64,000 nucleotides of DNA from the NCBI RefSeq assembly GCF_034190915.1, contig NW_026947626.1:124001-188000 (forward strand). Reading direction: 5' to 3'. Shown piece by piece: positions 40,338 through 53,900 of the stretch. The notes below the pieces were generated by a model, which was not told where the DNA came from, made no database searches, and worked only from the letters and a program-made list of their open reading frames with translations. The first letter of the stretch is position 1. The number at the start of each line of letters is the position of its first letter. The position numbers and the translations under genes were made by a program. The stretch comes from Cavia porcellus. Taxonomy: Eukaryota; Chordata; Mammalia; Rodentia; Caviidae.

Positions 40338-42064
40338 CCCGCGGTGCTTTTCTCCATCCTACATTGCCACTCACTGCCTATTCTAATTCAGACCCTCCGA
40401 TTCACACCATCCCGTGATGTTTTTCTCACTCCTACTAGTGAATGTAATGTAACACACACCCATACAATGCGCACCACCCCGTGATGTTTTTCTCAAGCCT
40501 ATTAGTGAATGTAATGTAACACACAGCCATACAATGCGCACCACCCCGCGATGTTTTTCAGAAACCTATCCTACATTGCCACGGCATGTTCCCTGACCTC
40601 CCCATGCTGACCACCCCGCGGTGCTTTTCTCCATCCTACATTGCCACTCACTGCCTATCCTAATTCAGACACTCCGATTCACACCACCCCGTGATGTTTT
40701 TCTCACTCCTACTAGTGAATGTAATGTAACACACACCCATACAATGCGCACCACCCCGTGATATTTTTCTCACTCCTACTAGTCAATGTAATGTAACACA
40801 CACCCATACAATGCGCACCACCCCGTGATGTTTTTCTCACTCCTACTAGTGAATGTAATGTAACACACACCCATACAAGGCGCACAACCCATGATATTTT
40901 TCTCACTCCTACTAGTGAATGTAATGTAAACACACCCATACAATGCGCACCACACCGCGATGTTTTTCAGAAACCTATCCTACATTGCCACTGCATGTTC
41001 CCTGACCTCCCCATGCTGAGCACCCCGCGGTGCTTTTCTCCATCCTACATTGCCACTCACTGCCTATCCTAATTCAGACCCTCCGATTCACACCACCCCG
41101 TGATGTTTTTCTCACTCCTACTAGTGAATGTAATGTAACACACACCCATACAATGCGCACCACCCCGTGATGTTTTTCTCACTCCTACTAGTGAATGTAA
41201 TGTAACACACACCCATACAATGCGCACCACCCCGCGATCTTTTTCAGAAACATATCCTACATTGCCACTGCATGTTCCCTGACCTCCCCATGCTGACCAC
41301 ACCGCGGTGCTTTTCTCCATCCTACATTGCCACTCACTGCCTATCCTAATTCAGACCCTCCGATTCACACCACCCCGTGATGTTTTTCTCACTCCTACTA
41401 GTCAATGTAATGTAACACACACCCATACAATGCGCACCACCCCGTGATGTTTTTCTCACTCCTACTTGTGAATGTAATGTAACACACACCCATACAATGC
41501 GCACCACCCCACGATGTTTTTCAGAAACCTATCCTACATTGCCACTGCATGTTCCCTGACCTCCCCATGCTGACCACCCCGCGGTGCTTTTCTCCATCCT
41601 ACATTGCCACTCACTGCCTATCCTAATTCAGACCATCCAATACACACCACCCCGTGATGTTTTTCTCACTCCTACTTGTGAATGTAATGTAACACACACC
41701 CATACAATGCGCACCACCCCGCGATGTTTTTCAGAAACCTATCCTACATTGCCACTGCATGTTCCCTGACCTCCCCATGCTGACCACCCCGCGGTGCTTT
41801 TCTCCATCCTACATTGCCACTCACTGCCTATCCTCATTGAGACACTCCGATTCACACCACCCCGTGATGTTTTTCTCACTCCTACTAGTGAATGTAATGT
41901 AACACACACCCATACAATGCACACCACCCCGTGATATTTTTCTCACTCCTACTAGTGAATGTAATGTAACACACACCCATACAATGGGCACCACCCTGCG
42001 ATGTTTTTCAGAAACGTTTCCTACATTGCCACTGCATGTTCCCTGACCTCCTCATGCTGACCAC
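40338..42064 (+). repeat. Partial cassette Q-R-S-T-V(short)-W' (6 units)
   Basis: C starts are 40338, 40615, 41024, 41301, 41578 and 41788; A counts 2,4,2,2,1,2. R is 409 bp, having lost an extra base near 40929 in gtaaacacacccat. V (41578) keeps the ccatccaatacacacc C but has only one A (acttgtgaatg), two A modules short. The last unit starts as W (tcctcattgagac) but ends with family-II gtgatattt and aatgggcaccaccctgcg, so it is a W/family-II recombinant. Confidence 0.9.
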
Positions 42065-42685
42065 CACGCGGTGCTTTTCTACATCCTACATTGCCACTCA
42101 CTGCCTTTCCTAATTCAGACCCTCCGATTCACACCACCCCGTGATGTTTTTCTCACTCCTACTAGTGAATGTAATGTAACACACACCCATACAATGCTCA
42201 CCACCCCGTGATGTTTTTCTCACTCCTACTAGTGAATGTAATGTAACATACACCCATACAATGCGCACCACCCCATGATGTTTTTCTCACTCCTACTAGT
42301 GAATGTAATGTAACACACACCCATACAATGCGCACCACACCGTGATGTTTTTCAGAAACCTATCCTACATTGCCACTGCATGTTCCCTGACCTCCCAATG
42401 CTGACCACCCCGCGTTGCTTTTCTCTATCCTACATTGTCACTCACTGCCTATCCTAATTCAGACCCTCCGATTCACATCATCCCGTGATGTTTTTCTCAC
42501 TCCTACTAGTGAATGTAATGTAACACACACCCATACAATGCGCACCACCCCGTGATGTTTTTCTCACTCCTACTAGTGAATGTAATGTAACACACACCCA
42601 TACAATGGGCACCACCCTGCGATGTTTTTCAGAAACCTTTCCTACATTGCCACTGCATGTTCCCTGACCTCCTCATGCTGACCAT
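42065..42685 (+). repeat. Family-II block, copy 4, left part (2 units)
   Basis: C starts are 42065 and 42409; A counts 3,2. It carries ccaccacgcgg, gcgttgcttttctctatcc at 42412 and cacatcatcccg. The A run includes the point variants aatgctcacc and cacccatgatg. It matches 33494-34114 in order. Confidence 0.88.
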
Positions 42686-44135
42686 CACGCGGAGCTTTTC
42701 TCCATTTTACATTGCCACTCACTGCCTTTCCTAATTCAGACCCTCCGATTCACACCACCCCGTGATGTTTTTCTCACTCCTACTAGTGAATGTAATGTAA
42801 CACACACCCATACAAGGCGCACCACCCGTTATGTTTTTCTCACTCCTACTAGTGAATGTAATGTAACACACACCCATACAATGCGCACCACACCGCGATG
42901 TTTTTCAGAAACCTATCCTACATTGCCACTGCATGTTCCCTGACCTCCCCATGCTGACCACCCCGCGGTGCTTTTCTCCATCCTACATTGCCACTCACTG
43001 CCTATCCTAATTCAGACCCTCCGATTCACACCATCCCGTGATGTTTTTCTCACTCCTACTAGTGAATGTAATGTAACACACACCCATATAATGCGCACCA
43101 CCCGTGATATTTTTCTCACTCCTACTAGTGAATGTAATGTAACACACACCCATACAATGCGCACCAGCCCGCGATGTTTTTCAGAAACCTATCCTATATT
43201 GCCACTGCATGTTCCCTGACCTCCCCATGCTGAGCACCCCGCGGTGCTTTTCTCCATCCTACATTGCCACTCACTGCCGATCCTAATTCAGACCCTCCGA
43301 TTCACACCATCCCGTGATGTTTTTCTCACTCCTACTAGTGAATGTAATGTAACACACACCCATAAAATGCGCACCACCCCGTGATGTTTTTCTCACTCCT
43401 ACTAGTGAATGTAATGTAACACACACCCATACAATGGGCACCACCCCGCGATGTTTTTCAGAAACCTTTCCTACATTGCCACTGCATGTTCCCTGACCTC
43501 CCCATGCTGACCACCCCGCGGTGCTTTTCTCCATCCTACATTGCCTCTCAATGCCTATCCTAATTCAGACCCTCCGATTCACAAAACCCCGTGATGTTTT
43601 TCTCACTCCTACTAGTGAATGTAATGTAACACACACCCATACAATTTGCAGCACCCCGTGATGTTTTTCTCTCTCCTACTAGTGAATGTAATGTAAGACA
43701 CACCCATACAATGCGCACCACCCCGCGATGTTTTTCAGAAAACTATCCTATATTGCCACTGCATGTTCCCTGACGTCCCCATGCTGACTACCCCGCGGTG
43801 CTTTTCTCCATCCTACATTGCCACTCACTGCCTATCCTAATTCAGACCCTCCGATTCACACCACCCCGTGATGTTTTTCTCACTCCTACTAGTGAATGTA
43901 ACGTAACACACCCCCATACAATGCGCACCACCCCGTGATGTTTTTCTCACTCCTAATAGTGAATGTAATGTAACACACACCCATACAATGCGCACCACCC
44001 CGTGATGTTTTTCTCACTCCTACTAGTGAATGTAATGTAACACACACCCATACAATGGGCACCACCCTGCGATGTTTTTCAGAAACCTTTCCTACATTGC
44101 CACTGCATGTTCCCTGACCTCCTCATGCTGACCAT
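42686..44135 (+). repeat. Second 1450-bp tandem duplication, copy a (5 units)
   Basis: C starts are 42686, 42962, 43238, 43515 and 43792; A counts 2,2,2,2,3. The first unit has catcacgcggagc with ccattttac and goes straight to aaggcgcaccacccgttatg; the one-A unit present at 34115-34324 is fused away. Other markers are cccatataatg, caccagcccgcg, acccataaaatg, cacaaaacccc, caatttgcagc and gtaacgtaacac. The composition differs from the 1450-bp duplication at 15.5 kb, so the equal length looks coincidental. Confidence 0.9.
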
Positions 44136-45652
44136 CACGCGGAGCTTTTCTCCATTTTACATTGCCACTCACTGCCTTTCCTAATTCAGACCCTCCGATT
44201 CACACCACCCCGTGATGTTTTTCTCACTCCTACTAGTGAATGTAATGTAACACACACCCATACAAGGCGCACCACCCGTTATGTTTTTCTCACTCCTACT
44301 AGTGAATGTAATGTAACACACACCCATACAATGCGCACCACACCGCGATGTTTTTCAGAAACCTATCCTACATTGCCACTGCATGTTCCCTGACCTCCCC
44401 ATGCTGACCACCCCGCGGTGCTTTTCTCCATCCTACATTGCCACTCACTGCCTATCCTAATTCAGACCCTCCGATTCACACCATCCCGTGATGTTTTTCT
44501 CACTCCTACTAGTGAATGTAATGTAACACACACCCATATAATGCGCACCACCCGTGATATTTTTCTCACTCCTACTAGTGAATGTAATGTAACACACACC
44601 CATACAATGCGCACCAGCCCGCGATGTTTTTCAGAAACCTATCCTATATTGCCACTGCATGTTCCCTGACCTCCCCATGCTGAGCACCCCGCGGTGCTTT
44701 TCTCCATCCTACATTGCCACTCACTGCCGATCCTAATTCAGACACTCCGATTCACACCATCCCGTGATGTTTTTCTCACTCCTACTAGTGAATGTAATGT
44801 AACACACACCCATAAAATGCGCACCACCCCGTGATGTTTTTCTCACTCCTACTAGTGAATGTAATGTAACACACACCCATACAATGGGCACCACCCCGCG
44901 ATGTTTTTCAGAAACCTTTCCTACATTGCCACTGCATGTTCCCTGACCTCCCCATGCTGACCACCCCGTGGTGCTTTTCTCCATCCTACATTGCCTCTCA
45001 ATGCCTATCCTAATTCAGACCCTCCGATTCACAAAACCCCGTGATGTTTTTCTCACTCCTACTAGTGAATCTAATGTAACACACACCCATACAATTTGCA
45101 GCACCCCGTGATGTTTTTCTCTCTCCTACTAGTGAATGTAATGTAAGACACACCCATACAATGCGCACCACCCCGCGATGTTTTTCAGAAAACTATCCTA
45201 TATTGCCACTGCATGTTCCCTGACGTCCCCATGCTGACCACCCCGCGGTGCTTTTCTCCATCCTACATTGCCACTCACTGCCTATCCTAATTCAGACCCT
45301 CCGATTCACACCACCCCGTGATGTTTTTCTCACTACTACTAGTGAATGTAACGTAACACACCCCCATACAATGCGCACCACCCCGTGATGTTTTTCTCAC
45401 TCCTAATAGTGAATGTAATGTAACACACACCCATACAATGCGCACCACCCCGTGATATTTTTCTCACTCCTACTAGTGAATGTAATGTAACACACACCCA
45501 TACAATGCGCACCACCCCGTGATGTTTTTCTCACTCCTACTAGTGAATGTAATGTAACACACACCCATACAATGCGCATCACACCACGATGTTTTTCAGA
45601 AACCTTTCCTACATTGCCACTGCATGTTCCCTGACCTCCCCATGCTGACCAC
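44136..45652 (+). repeat. Second 1450-bp duplication, copy b (5 units, 1517 bp)
   Basis: C starts are 44136, 44412, 44688, 44965 and 45242; A counts 2,2,2,2,4. Unit starts equal copy a plus 1450. The last unit has four A modules where copy a has three, adding 67 bp, and ends in the family-III B (atcacaccacgatg). This four-A unit lacks the 66-bp A variant and so arose separately from type R. Confidence 0.9.
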
Positions 45653-48600
45653 CCCGCGGTGCTTTTCTCCATCCTACATTGCCACTCACTGCCTATCCTA
45701 ATTCAGACCCTCCGATTCACACCACCCCGTGATGTTTTTCTCACTCCTACTAGTGAATGTAATGTAACACACACCCATACAATGCGCACCACCCCGTGAT
45801 GTTTTTCTCACTCCTACTAGTGAATGTAATGTAACACACACCCATACAATGCGCACCACCCGCGATGTTTTTCATAAACCTATCCTACATTGCCACTGCA
45901 TGTTCCCTGACCTCCCCGTGCTGACCACCCCGCGGTGCTTTTCTCCATCCTACATTGCCACTCACTGCCTATCCTAATTCAGACCCTCCGATTCACACCA
46001 CCCCGTGATGTTTTTCTCACTCCTACTAGTCAATGTAATGTAACACACACCCATACAATGCGCACCACCCCGTGATGTTTTTCTCACTCCTACTAGTGAA
46101 TGTAATGTAACACACACCCATACAATGCGCACCACACTGCGATGTTTTTCAGAAACCTCTCCTACATTGCCACTGCATGTTCCCTGACCTCCCCATGCTG
46201 ACCACCCCGCGGTGCTTTTCTCCATCCTACATTGCCACTCACTGCCTATCCTAATTCAGACCCTCTGATTCACATCATCCCGTGATGTTTTTCTCACTCC
46301 TACTAGTGAATGTAATGTAACACACACCCATACAATGCGCACCACCCCGTTATGTTTTTCTCACTCCTACTAGTGAATGTAATGTAACACACACCCATAC
46401 AATGCGCACCACCCCGTGATGTTTTTCTCACTCCTACTAGTGAATGTAATGTAACACACACCCATACAATGCGCATCACACCACGATGTTTTTCAGAAAC
46501 CTTTCCTAAATTGCCACTGCATGTTCCCTGACCTCCCCATGCTGACCACCCCGCGGTGCTTTTCTCCATCCTACATTGCCACTCACTGCCTATCCTAATT
46601 CAGACCCTCCGATTCACACCATCCCTTGATGTTTTTCTCACTTCTACTAGTGAATGTAATGTAACACACACCCATACAATGCGCACAACCCCGTGATGAT
46701 TTTCTCACTCCTACTAGTGAATGTAATGTAACACACACCCATACAATGGGCACCACCCCGCGATGTTTTTCAGAAACCTTTCCTACATTGCCACTGCATG
46801 TTCCCTGACCTCCCCATGCTGACCACCCCGCGGTGCTTTTCTCCATCCTACATTGCCACTCACTGCCTATCCTAATTCAGACCCTCCGATTCACACCACC
46901 CCGTGATGTTTTTCTCACTCCTACTAGTGAATGTAATGTAACACACACCCATACAATGCGCACCACCCCGTGATGTTTTTCTCACTCCTACTAGTGAATG
47001 TAATGTAACACACACCCATACAATGCGCATCACACCACGATGTTTTTCAGAAACCTTTCCTACATTGCCACTGCATGTTCCCTGACCTCCCCATGCTGAC
47101 CACCCCGCGGTGCTTTTCTCCATCCTACATTGCCACTCACTGCCTATCCTAATTCAGACCCTCCGATTCACATCATCCCGTGATGTTTTTCTCACTCCTA
47201 CTAGTGAATGTAATGTAACACACACCCATACAATGCGCACCACCACGTTATGTTTTTCTCACTCCTACTAGTGAATGTAATGTAACACACACCCATACAA
47301 TGGGCACCACCCTGCGATGTTTTTCAGAAACCTTTCCTACATTGCCACTGCATGTTCCCTGACCTCCTCATGCTGACCACCACGCGGTGCTTTTCTAAAT
47401 CCTACATTGCCACTCACTGCCTTTCCTAATTCAGACCCTCCGATTCACACCACCCCGTGATGTTTTTCTCACTCCTACTAGTGAATGTAATGTATCACAC
47501 ACCCATACAATGCGCACCACCCCGCAATCTTTTTCAGAAACATATCCTACATTGCCACTGCATGTTCCCTGACCTCCCCATGCTGACCGCCCCGCGGTGC
47601 TTTTCTCCATCCTACATTGCCACTCACTGCCTATCCTAATTCAGACCCTAGGATTCACACCACCCCGTGATGTTTTTCTCACTCCTACTAGTGAATGTAA
47701 TGTAACACACACCCGTACAATGCGCACCACCCCGTGATGTTTTTCTCACTCCTACTAGTGAATGTAATGTAACACACACCCATACAAGGCGCACCACACT
47801 GCGATGTTTTTCAGAAACCTCTCCTACATTGCCACTGCATGTTCCCTGACCTCCCCATGCTGACCACCCCGCGGTGCTTTTCTCCATCCTACATTGCCAC
47901 TCACTGCCTATCCTAATTCAGACCCTCTGATTCACATCATCCCGTGATGTTTTTCTCACTCCTACTAGTGAATGTAATGTAACACACACCCATACAATGC
48001 GCACCACCCCGTTATGTTTTTCTCACTCCTACTAGTGAATGTAATGTAACACACACCCATACAATGCGCACCACCCCGTGATGTTTTTCTCACTCCTACT
48101 AGTGAATGTAATGTAACACACACCCATACAATGCGCATCACACCACGATGTTTTTCAGAAACCTTTCCTAAATTGCCACTGCATGTTCCCTGACCTCCCC
48201 ATGCTGACCACCCTGCGGTGCTTTTCTCCATCCTACATTGCCACTCACTGCCTATCCTAATTCTGACCCTCCGATTCACACCATCCCTTGATGTTTTTCT
48301 CACTTCTACTAGTGAATGTAATGTAACACACACCCATACAATGCGCACAACCCCGTGATGATTTTCTCACTCCTACTAGTGAATGTAATGTAACACACAC
48401 CCATACAATGGGCACCACCCCGCGATGTTTTTCAGAAACCTTTCCTACATTGCCACTGCATGTTCCCTGACCTCCCCATGCTGACCACCCCGCGGTGCTT
48501 TTCTCCATCCTACATTGCCACTCACTGCCTATCCTAATTCAGACCCTCCGATTCACACCACCCCGTGATGTTTTTCTCACTCCTACTAGTGAATGTAATG

Positions 48601-50913
48601 TAACACACACCCATACAATGCGCACCACCCCGTGATGTTTTTCTCACTCCTACTAGTGAATGTAATGTAACACACACCCATACAATGCGCATCACACCAC
48701 GATGTTTTTCAGAAACCTTTCCTACATTGCCACTGCATGTTCCCTGACCTCCCCATGCTGACCACCCCGCGGTGCTTTTCTCCATCCTACATTGCCACTC
48801 ACTGCCTATCCTAATTCAGACCCTCTGATTCACATCATCCCGTGATGTTTTTGTCACTCCTACTAGTGAATGTAATGTAACACACACCCATACAATGCGC
48901 ACCACCCCGTTATGTTTTTCTCACTCCTACTAGTGAATGTAATGTAACACACACCCATACAATGGGCACCACCCTGCGATGTTTTTCAGAAACCTTTCCT
49001 ACATTGCCACTGCATGTTCCCTGACCTCCTCATGCTGACCACCACGCGGTGCTTTTCTAAATCCTACATTGCCACTCACTGCCTTTCCTAATTCAGACCC
49101 TCCGATTCACACCACCCCGTGATGTTTTTCTCACTCCTACTAGTGAATGTAATGTATCACACACCCATACAATGCGCACCACCCCGCAATCTTTTTCAGA
49201 AACATATCCTACATTGCCACTGCATGTTCCCTGACCTCCCCATGCTGACCGCCCCGCGGTGCTTTTCTCCATCCTACATTGCCACTCACTGCCTATCCTA
49301 ATTCAGACCCTAGGATTCACACCACCCCGTGATGTTTTTCTCACTCCTACTAGTGAATGTAATGTAACACACACCCGTACAATGCGCACCACCCCGTGAT
49401 GTTTTTCTCACTCCTACTAGTGAATGTAATGTAACACACACCCATACAATGGGCACCACCCCGCGATGTTTTTCAGAAACCTATCCTACATTGCCACTGC
49501 ATGTTCCCTGACCTCCCCATGCTGACCACCCCGCGGTGGCTTTCTCCATCCTACATTGCCACTTACTGCCTATCCTAATTCAGACCCTCCGATTCACACC
49601 AACCCGTGATGTTTTTCTCACTCCTACTAGTGAATGTAATGTAACACACACCCATACAATGCGCACCACCCCGTGATGTTTTTCTCACTCCTACTAGTGA
49701 ATGTAATGTAACACATACCCATACAATGCGCACCACCCCGCGATGTTTTTCAGAAACCTATCCTACATTGCCACTGCATGTTCCCTGACCTCCCCATGCT
49801 GACCACCCCGCGGTGCTTTTCTCCGTCCTACATTGCCACTCACTGCCTATCCTAATTCAGACCCTCCGATTCACACCACCCCGTGATGTTTTTCTCATTC
49901 CTACTAGTGAATGTAATGTAACACACACCCATACATGGGCACCACCCCGTGATGTTTTTCTCACTCCTACTAGTGAATGTAATGTAACACACACCCATAC
50001 AATGCCCACCACCCCGCTTTGTTTTTCAGAAACCTATCCTACATTGCCACTGCATTTTCCCTGACCTCCGCATGCTGACCACCCCGCGGTGCTTTTCTCC
50101 ATCCTACATTGCCACTCACTGCCTATCCTAATTCAGACCCTCCGATTCACACCACCCCGTGATGTTTTTCTCACTCCTACTAGTGAATGTAATGTAACAC
50201 ACACCCATACAATGCGCACCACCCCGCGATGTTTTTCAGAAACCTATCCTACATTGCCACTGCATGTTCCCTGACCTCCCCATGCTAACCACCCCGCGGT
50301 GCTTTTCTCCATCCTACATTGCCACTCACTGCCTATCCTAATTCAGACCCTCCGATTCACACCATCCCGTGATGTTTTTCTCACTCCGACTAGTGAATGT
50401 AATGTAACACACACCCATACAATGCGCACCACCCCGTGATGTTTTTCTCACTCCTACTAGTGAATGTAATGTAACACACACCCATACAATGCGCACCACC
50501 CCGTGATGTTTTTCTCACTCCTACTAGTGAATGTAATGTAACACACACCCATACAATGCGCATCACACCACGATGTTTTTCAGAAACCTATCCTACATTG
50601 CCACTGCATGTTCCCTGACCTCCCCATGCTGACCACCCTGCGGTGCTTTTCTCCATCCTACATTGCCACTCACTGCCTATCCTAATTCAGACCCTCCGAT
50701 TCACACCACCCCGTGATGTTTTTCTCACTCCTACTAGTGAATGTAATGTAACACACACCCATACAATGCGCACCACCCCGTGATGTTTTTCTCACTCCTA
50801 CTAGTGAATGTAATGTAACACACACCCATACAATGCGCACCACCCCGCGATGTTTTTCAGAAACCTATCCTACATTGACACTGCATGTTCCCTGACCTCC
50901 CCATGCTGACCAC
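44412..50913 (+). repeat. 6502-bp segment, copy 1 (23 units)
   Basis: C starts are 44412, 44688, 44965, 45242, 45653, 45929, 46206, 46550, 46827, 47104, 47381, 47591, 47868, 48212, 48489, 48766, 49043, 49253, 49530, 49807, 50083, 50293 and 50637. A counts are 2,2,2,4,2,2,3,2,2,2,1,2,3,2,2,2,1,2,2,2,1,3,2. It joins family-II units (left) to family-III units (right) and contains an internal 1662-bp tandem duplication. The next copy starts at 50914 with the same markers (cccatataatg, caccagcccgcg, acccataaaatg, caatttgcagc). Confidence 0.93.
46206..49529 (+). repeat. 1662-bp tandem duplication (2 x 6 units)
   Basis: Units at 46206, 46550, 46827, 47104, 47381 and 47591 recur at 47868, 48212, 48489, 48766, 49043 and 49253, each plus 1662, with A counts 3,2,2,2,1,2 in both. 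Shared markers are cacatcatcccg, ccgttatg, atcacaccacgatg with cctaaattgcc, ttgatgtttttctcacttc, ccgcaatctttttc and ccctaggattcac. The last unit of the first copy ends with cacactgcgatg and aacctctcc, the form that precedes 46206, placing that crossover in A modules. The homologous region at 52709-54370 has a single copy. Confidence 0.93.
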
Positions 50914-53900
50914 CCCGCGGTGCTTTTCTCCATCCTACATTGCCACTCACTGCCTATCCTAATTCAGACCCTCCGATTCACACCATCCCGTGATGTTTTT
51001 CTCACTCCTACTAGTGAATGTAATGTAACACACACCCATATAATGCGCACCACCCGTGATATTTTTCTCACTCCTACTAGTGAATGTAATGTAACACACA
51101 CCCATACAATGCGCACCAGCCCGCGATGTTTTTCAGAAACCTATCCTATATTGCCACTGCATGTTCCCTGACCTCCCCATGCTGAGCACCCCGCGGTGCT
51201 TTTCTCCATCCTACATTGCCACTCACTGCCGATCCTAATTCAGACACTCCGATTCACACCATCCCGTGATGTTTTTCTCACTCCTACTAGTGAATGTAAT
51301 GTAACACACACCCATAAAATGCGCACCACCCCGTGATGTTTTTCTCACTCCTACTAGTGAATGTAATGTAACACACACCCATACAATGGGCACCACCCCG
51401 CGATGTTTTTCAGAAACCTTTCCTACATTGCCACTGCATGTTCCCTGACCTCCCCATGCTGACCACCCCGTGGTGCTTTTCTCCATCCTACATTGCCTCT
51501 CAATGCCTATCCTAATTCAGACCCTCCGATTCACAAAACCCCGTGATGTTTTTCTCACTCCTACTAGTGAATGTAATGTAACACACACCCATACAATTTG
51601 CAGCACCCCGTGATGTTTTTCTCTCTCCTACTAGTGAATGTAATGTAAGACACACCCATACAATGCGCACCACCCCGCGATGTTTTTCAGAAAACTATCC
51701 TATATTGCCACTGCATGTTCCCTGACGTCCCCATGCTGACCACCCCGCGGTGCTTTTCTCCATCCTACATTGCCACTCACTGCCTATCCTAATTCAGACC
51801 CTCCGATTCACACCACCCCGTGATGTTTTTCTCACTCCTACTAGTGAATGTAACGTAACACACCCCCATACAATGCGCACCACCCCGTGATGTTTTTCTC
51901 ACTCCTAATAGTGAATGTAATGTAACACACACCCATACAATGCGCACCACCCCGTGATATTTTTCTCACTCCTACTAGTGAATGTAATGTAACACACACC
52001 CATACAATGCGCACCACCCCGTGATGTTTTTCTCACTCCTACTAGTGAATGTAATGTAACACACACCCATACAATGCGCATCACACCACGATGTTTTTCA
52101 GAAACCTTTCCTACATTGCCACTGCATGTTCCCTGACCTCCCCATGCTGACCACCCCGCGGTGCTTTTCTCCATCCTACATTGCCACTCACTGCCTATCC
52201 TAATTCAGACCCTCCGATTCACACCACACCGTGATGTTTTTCTCACTCCTACTAGTGAATGTAATGTAACACACACCCATACAATGCGCACCACCCCGTG
52301 ATGTTTTTCTCACTCCTACTAGTGAATGTAATGTAACACACACCCATACAATGCGCACCACCCCGCGATGTTTTTCATAAACCTATCCTACATTGCCACT
52401 GCATGTTCCCTGACCTCCCCGTGCTGACCACCCCGCGGTGCTTTTCTCCATCCTACATTGCCACTCACTGCCTATCCTAATTCAGACCCTCCGATTCACA
52501 CCACCCCGTGATGTTTTTCTCACTCCTACTAGTCAATGTAATGTAACACACACCCATACAATGCGCACCACCCCGTGATGTTTTTCTCACTCCTACTAGT
52601 GAATGTAATGTAACACACACCCATACAATGCGCACCACACTGCGATGTTTTTCAGAAACCTCTCCTACATTGCCACTGCATGTTCCCTGACCTCCCCATG
52701 CTGACCACCCCGCGGTGCTTTTCTCCATCCTACATTGCCACTCACTGCCTATCCTAATTCAGACCCTCTGATTCACATCATCCCGTGATGTTTTTCTCAC
52801 TCCTACTAGTGAATGTAATGTAACACACACCCATACAATGCGCACCACCCCGTTATGTTTTTCTCACTCCTACTAGTGAATGTAATGTAACACACACCCA
52901 TACAATGCGCACCACCCCGTGATGTTTTTCTCACTCCTACTAGTGAATGTAATGTAACACACACCCATACAATGCGCATCACACCACGATGTTTTTCAGA
53001 AACCTTTCCTAAATTGCCACTGCATGTTCCCTGACCTCCCCATGCTGACCACCCCGCGGTGCTTTTCTCCATCCTACATTGCCACTCACTGCCTATCCTA
53101 ATTCAGACCCTCCGATTCACACCATCCCTTGATGTTTTTCTCACTTCTACTAGTGAATGTAATGTAACACACACCCATACAATGCGCACAACCCCGTGAT
53201 GATTTTCTCACTCCTACTAGTGAATGTAATGTAACACACACCCATACAATGGGCACCACCCCGCGATGTTTTTCAGAAACCTTTCCTACATTGCCACTGC
53301 ATGTTCCCTGACCTCCCCATGCTGACCACCCCGCGGTGCTTTTCTCCATCCTACATTGCCACTCACTGCCTATCCTAATTCAGACCCTCCGATTCACACC
53401 ACCCCGTGATGTTTTTCTCACTCCTACTAGTGAATGTAATGTAACACACACCCATACAATGCGCACCACCCCGTGATGTTTTTCTCACTCCTACTAGTGA
53501 ATGTAATGTAACACACACCCATACAATGCGCATCACACCACGATGTTTTTCAGAAACCTTTCCTACATTGCCACTGCATGTTCCCTGACCTCCCCATGCT
53601 GACCACCCCGCGGTGCTTTTCTCCATCCTACATTGCCACTCACTGCCTATCCTAATTCAGACCCTCCGATTCACATCATCCCGTGATGTTTTTCTCACTC
53701 CTACTAGTGAATGTAATGTAACACACACCCATACAATGCGCACCACCCCGTTATGTTTTTCTCACTCCTACTAGTGAATGTAATGTAACACACACCCATA
53801 CAATGGGCACCACCCTGCGATGTTTTTCAGAAACCTTTCCTACATTGCCACTGCATGTTCCCTGACCTCCTCATGCTGACCACCACGCGGTGCTTTTCTA

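Noticed and set aside
15529..44135. Common origin of the two 1450-bp duplications (15.5 kb and 42.7 kb)
   Set aside because: Their A counts differ (1,3,2,2,3 against 2,2,2,2,3) and so do their markers; the equal length arises from different unit sums.
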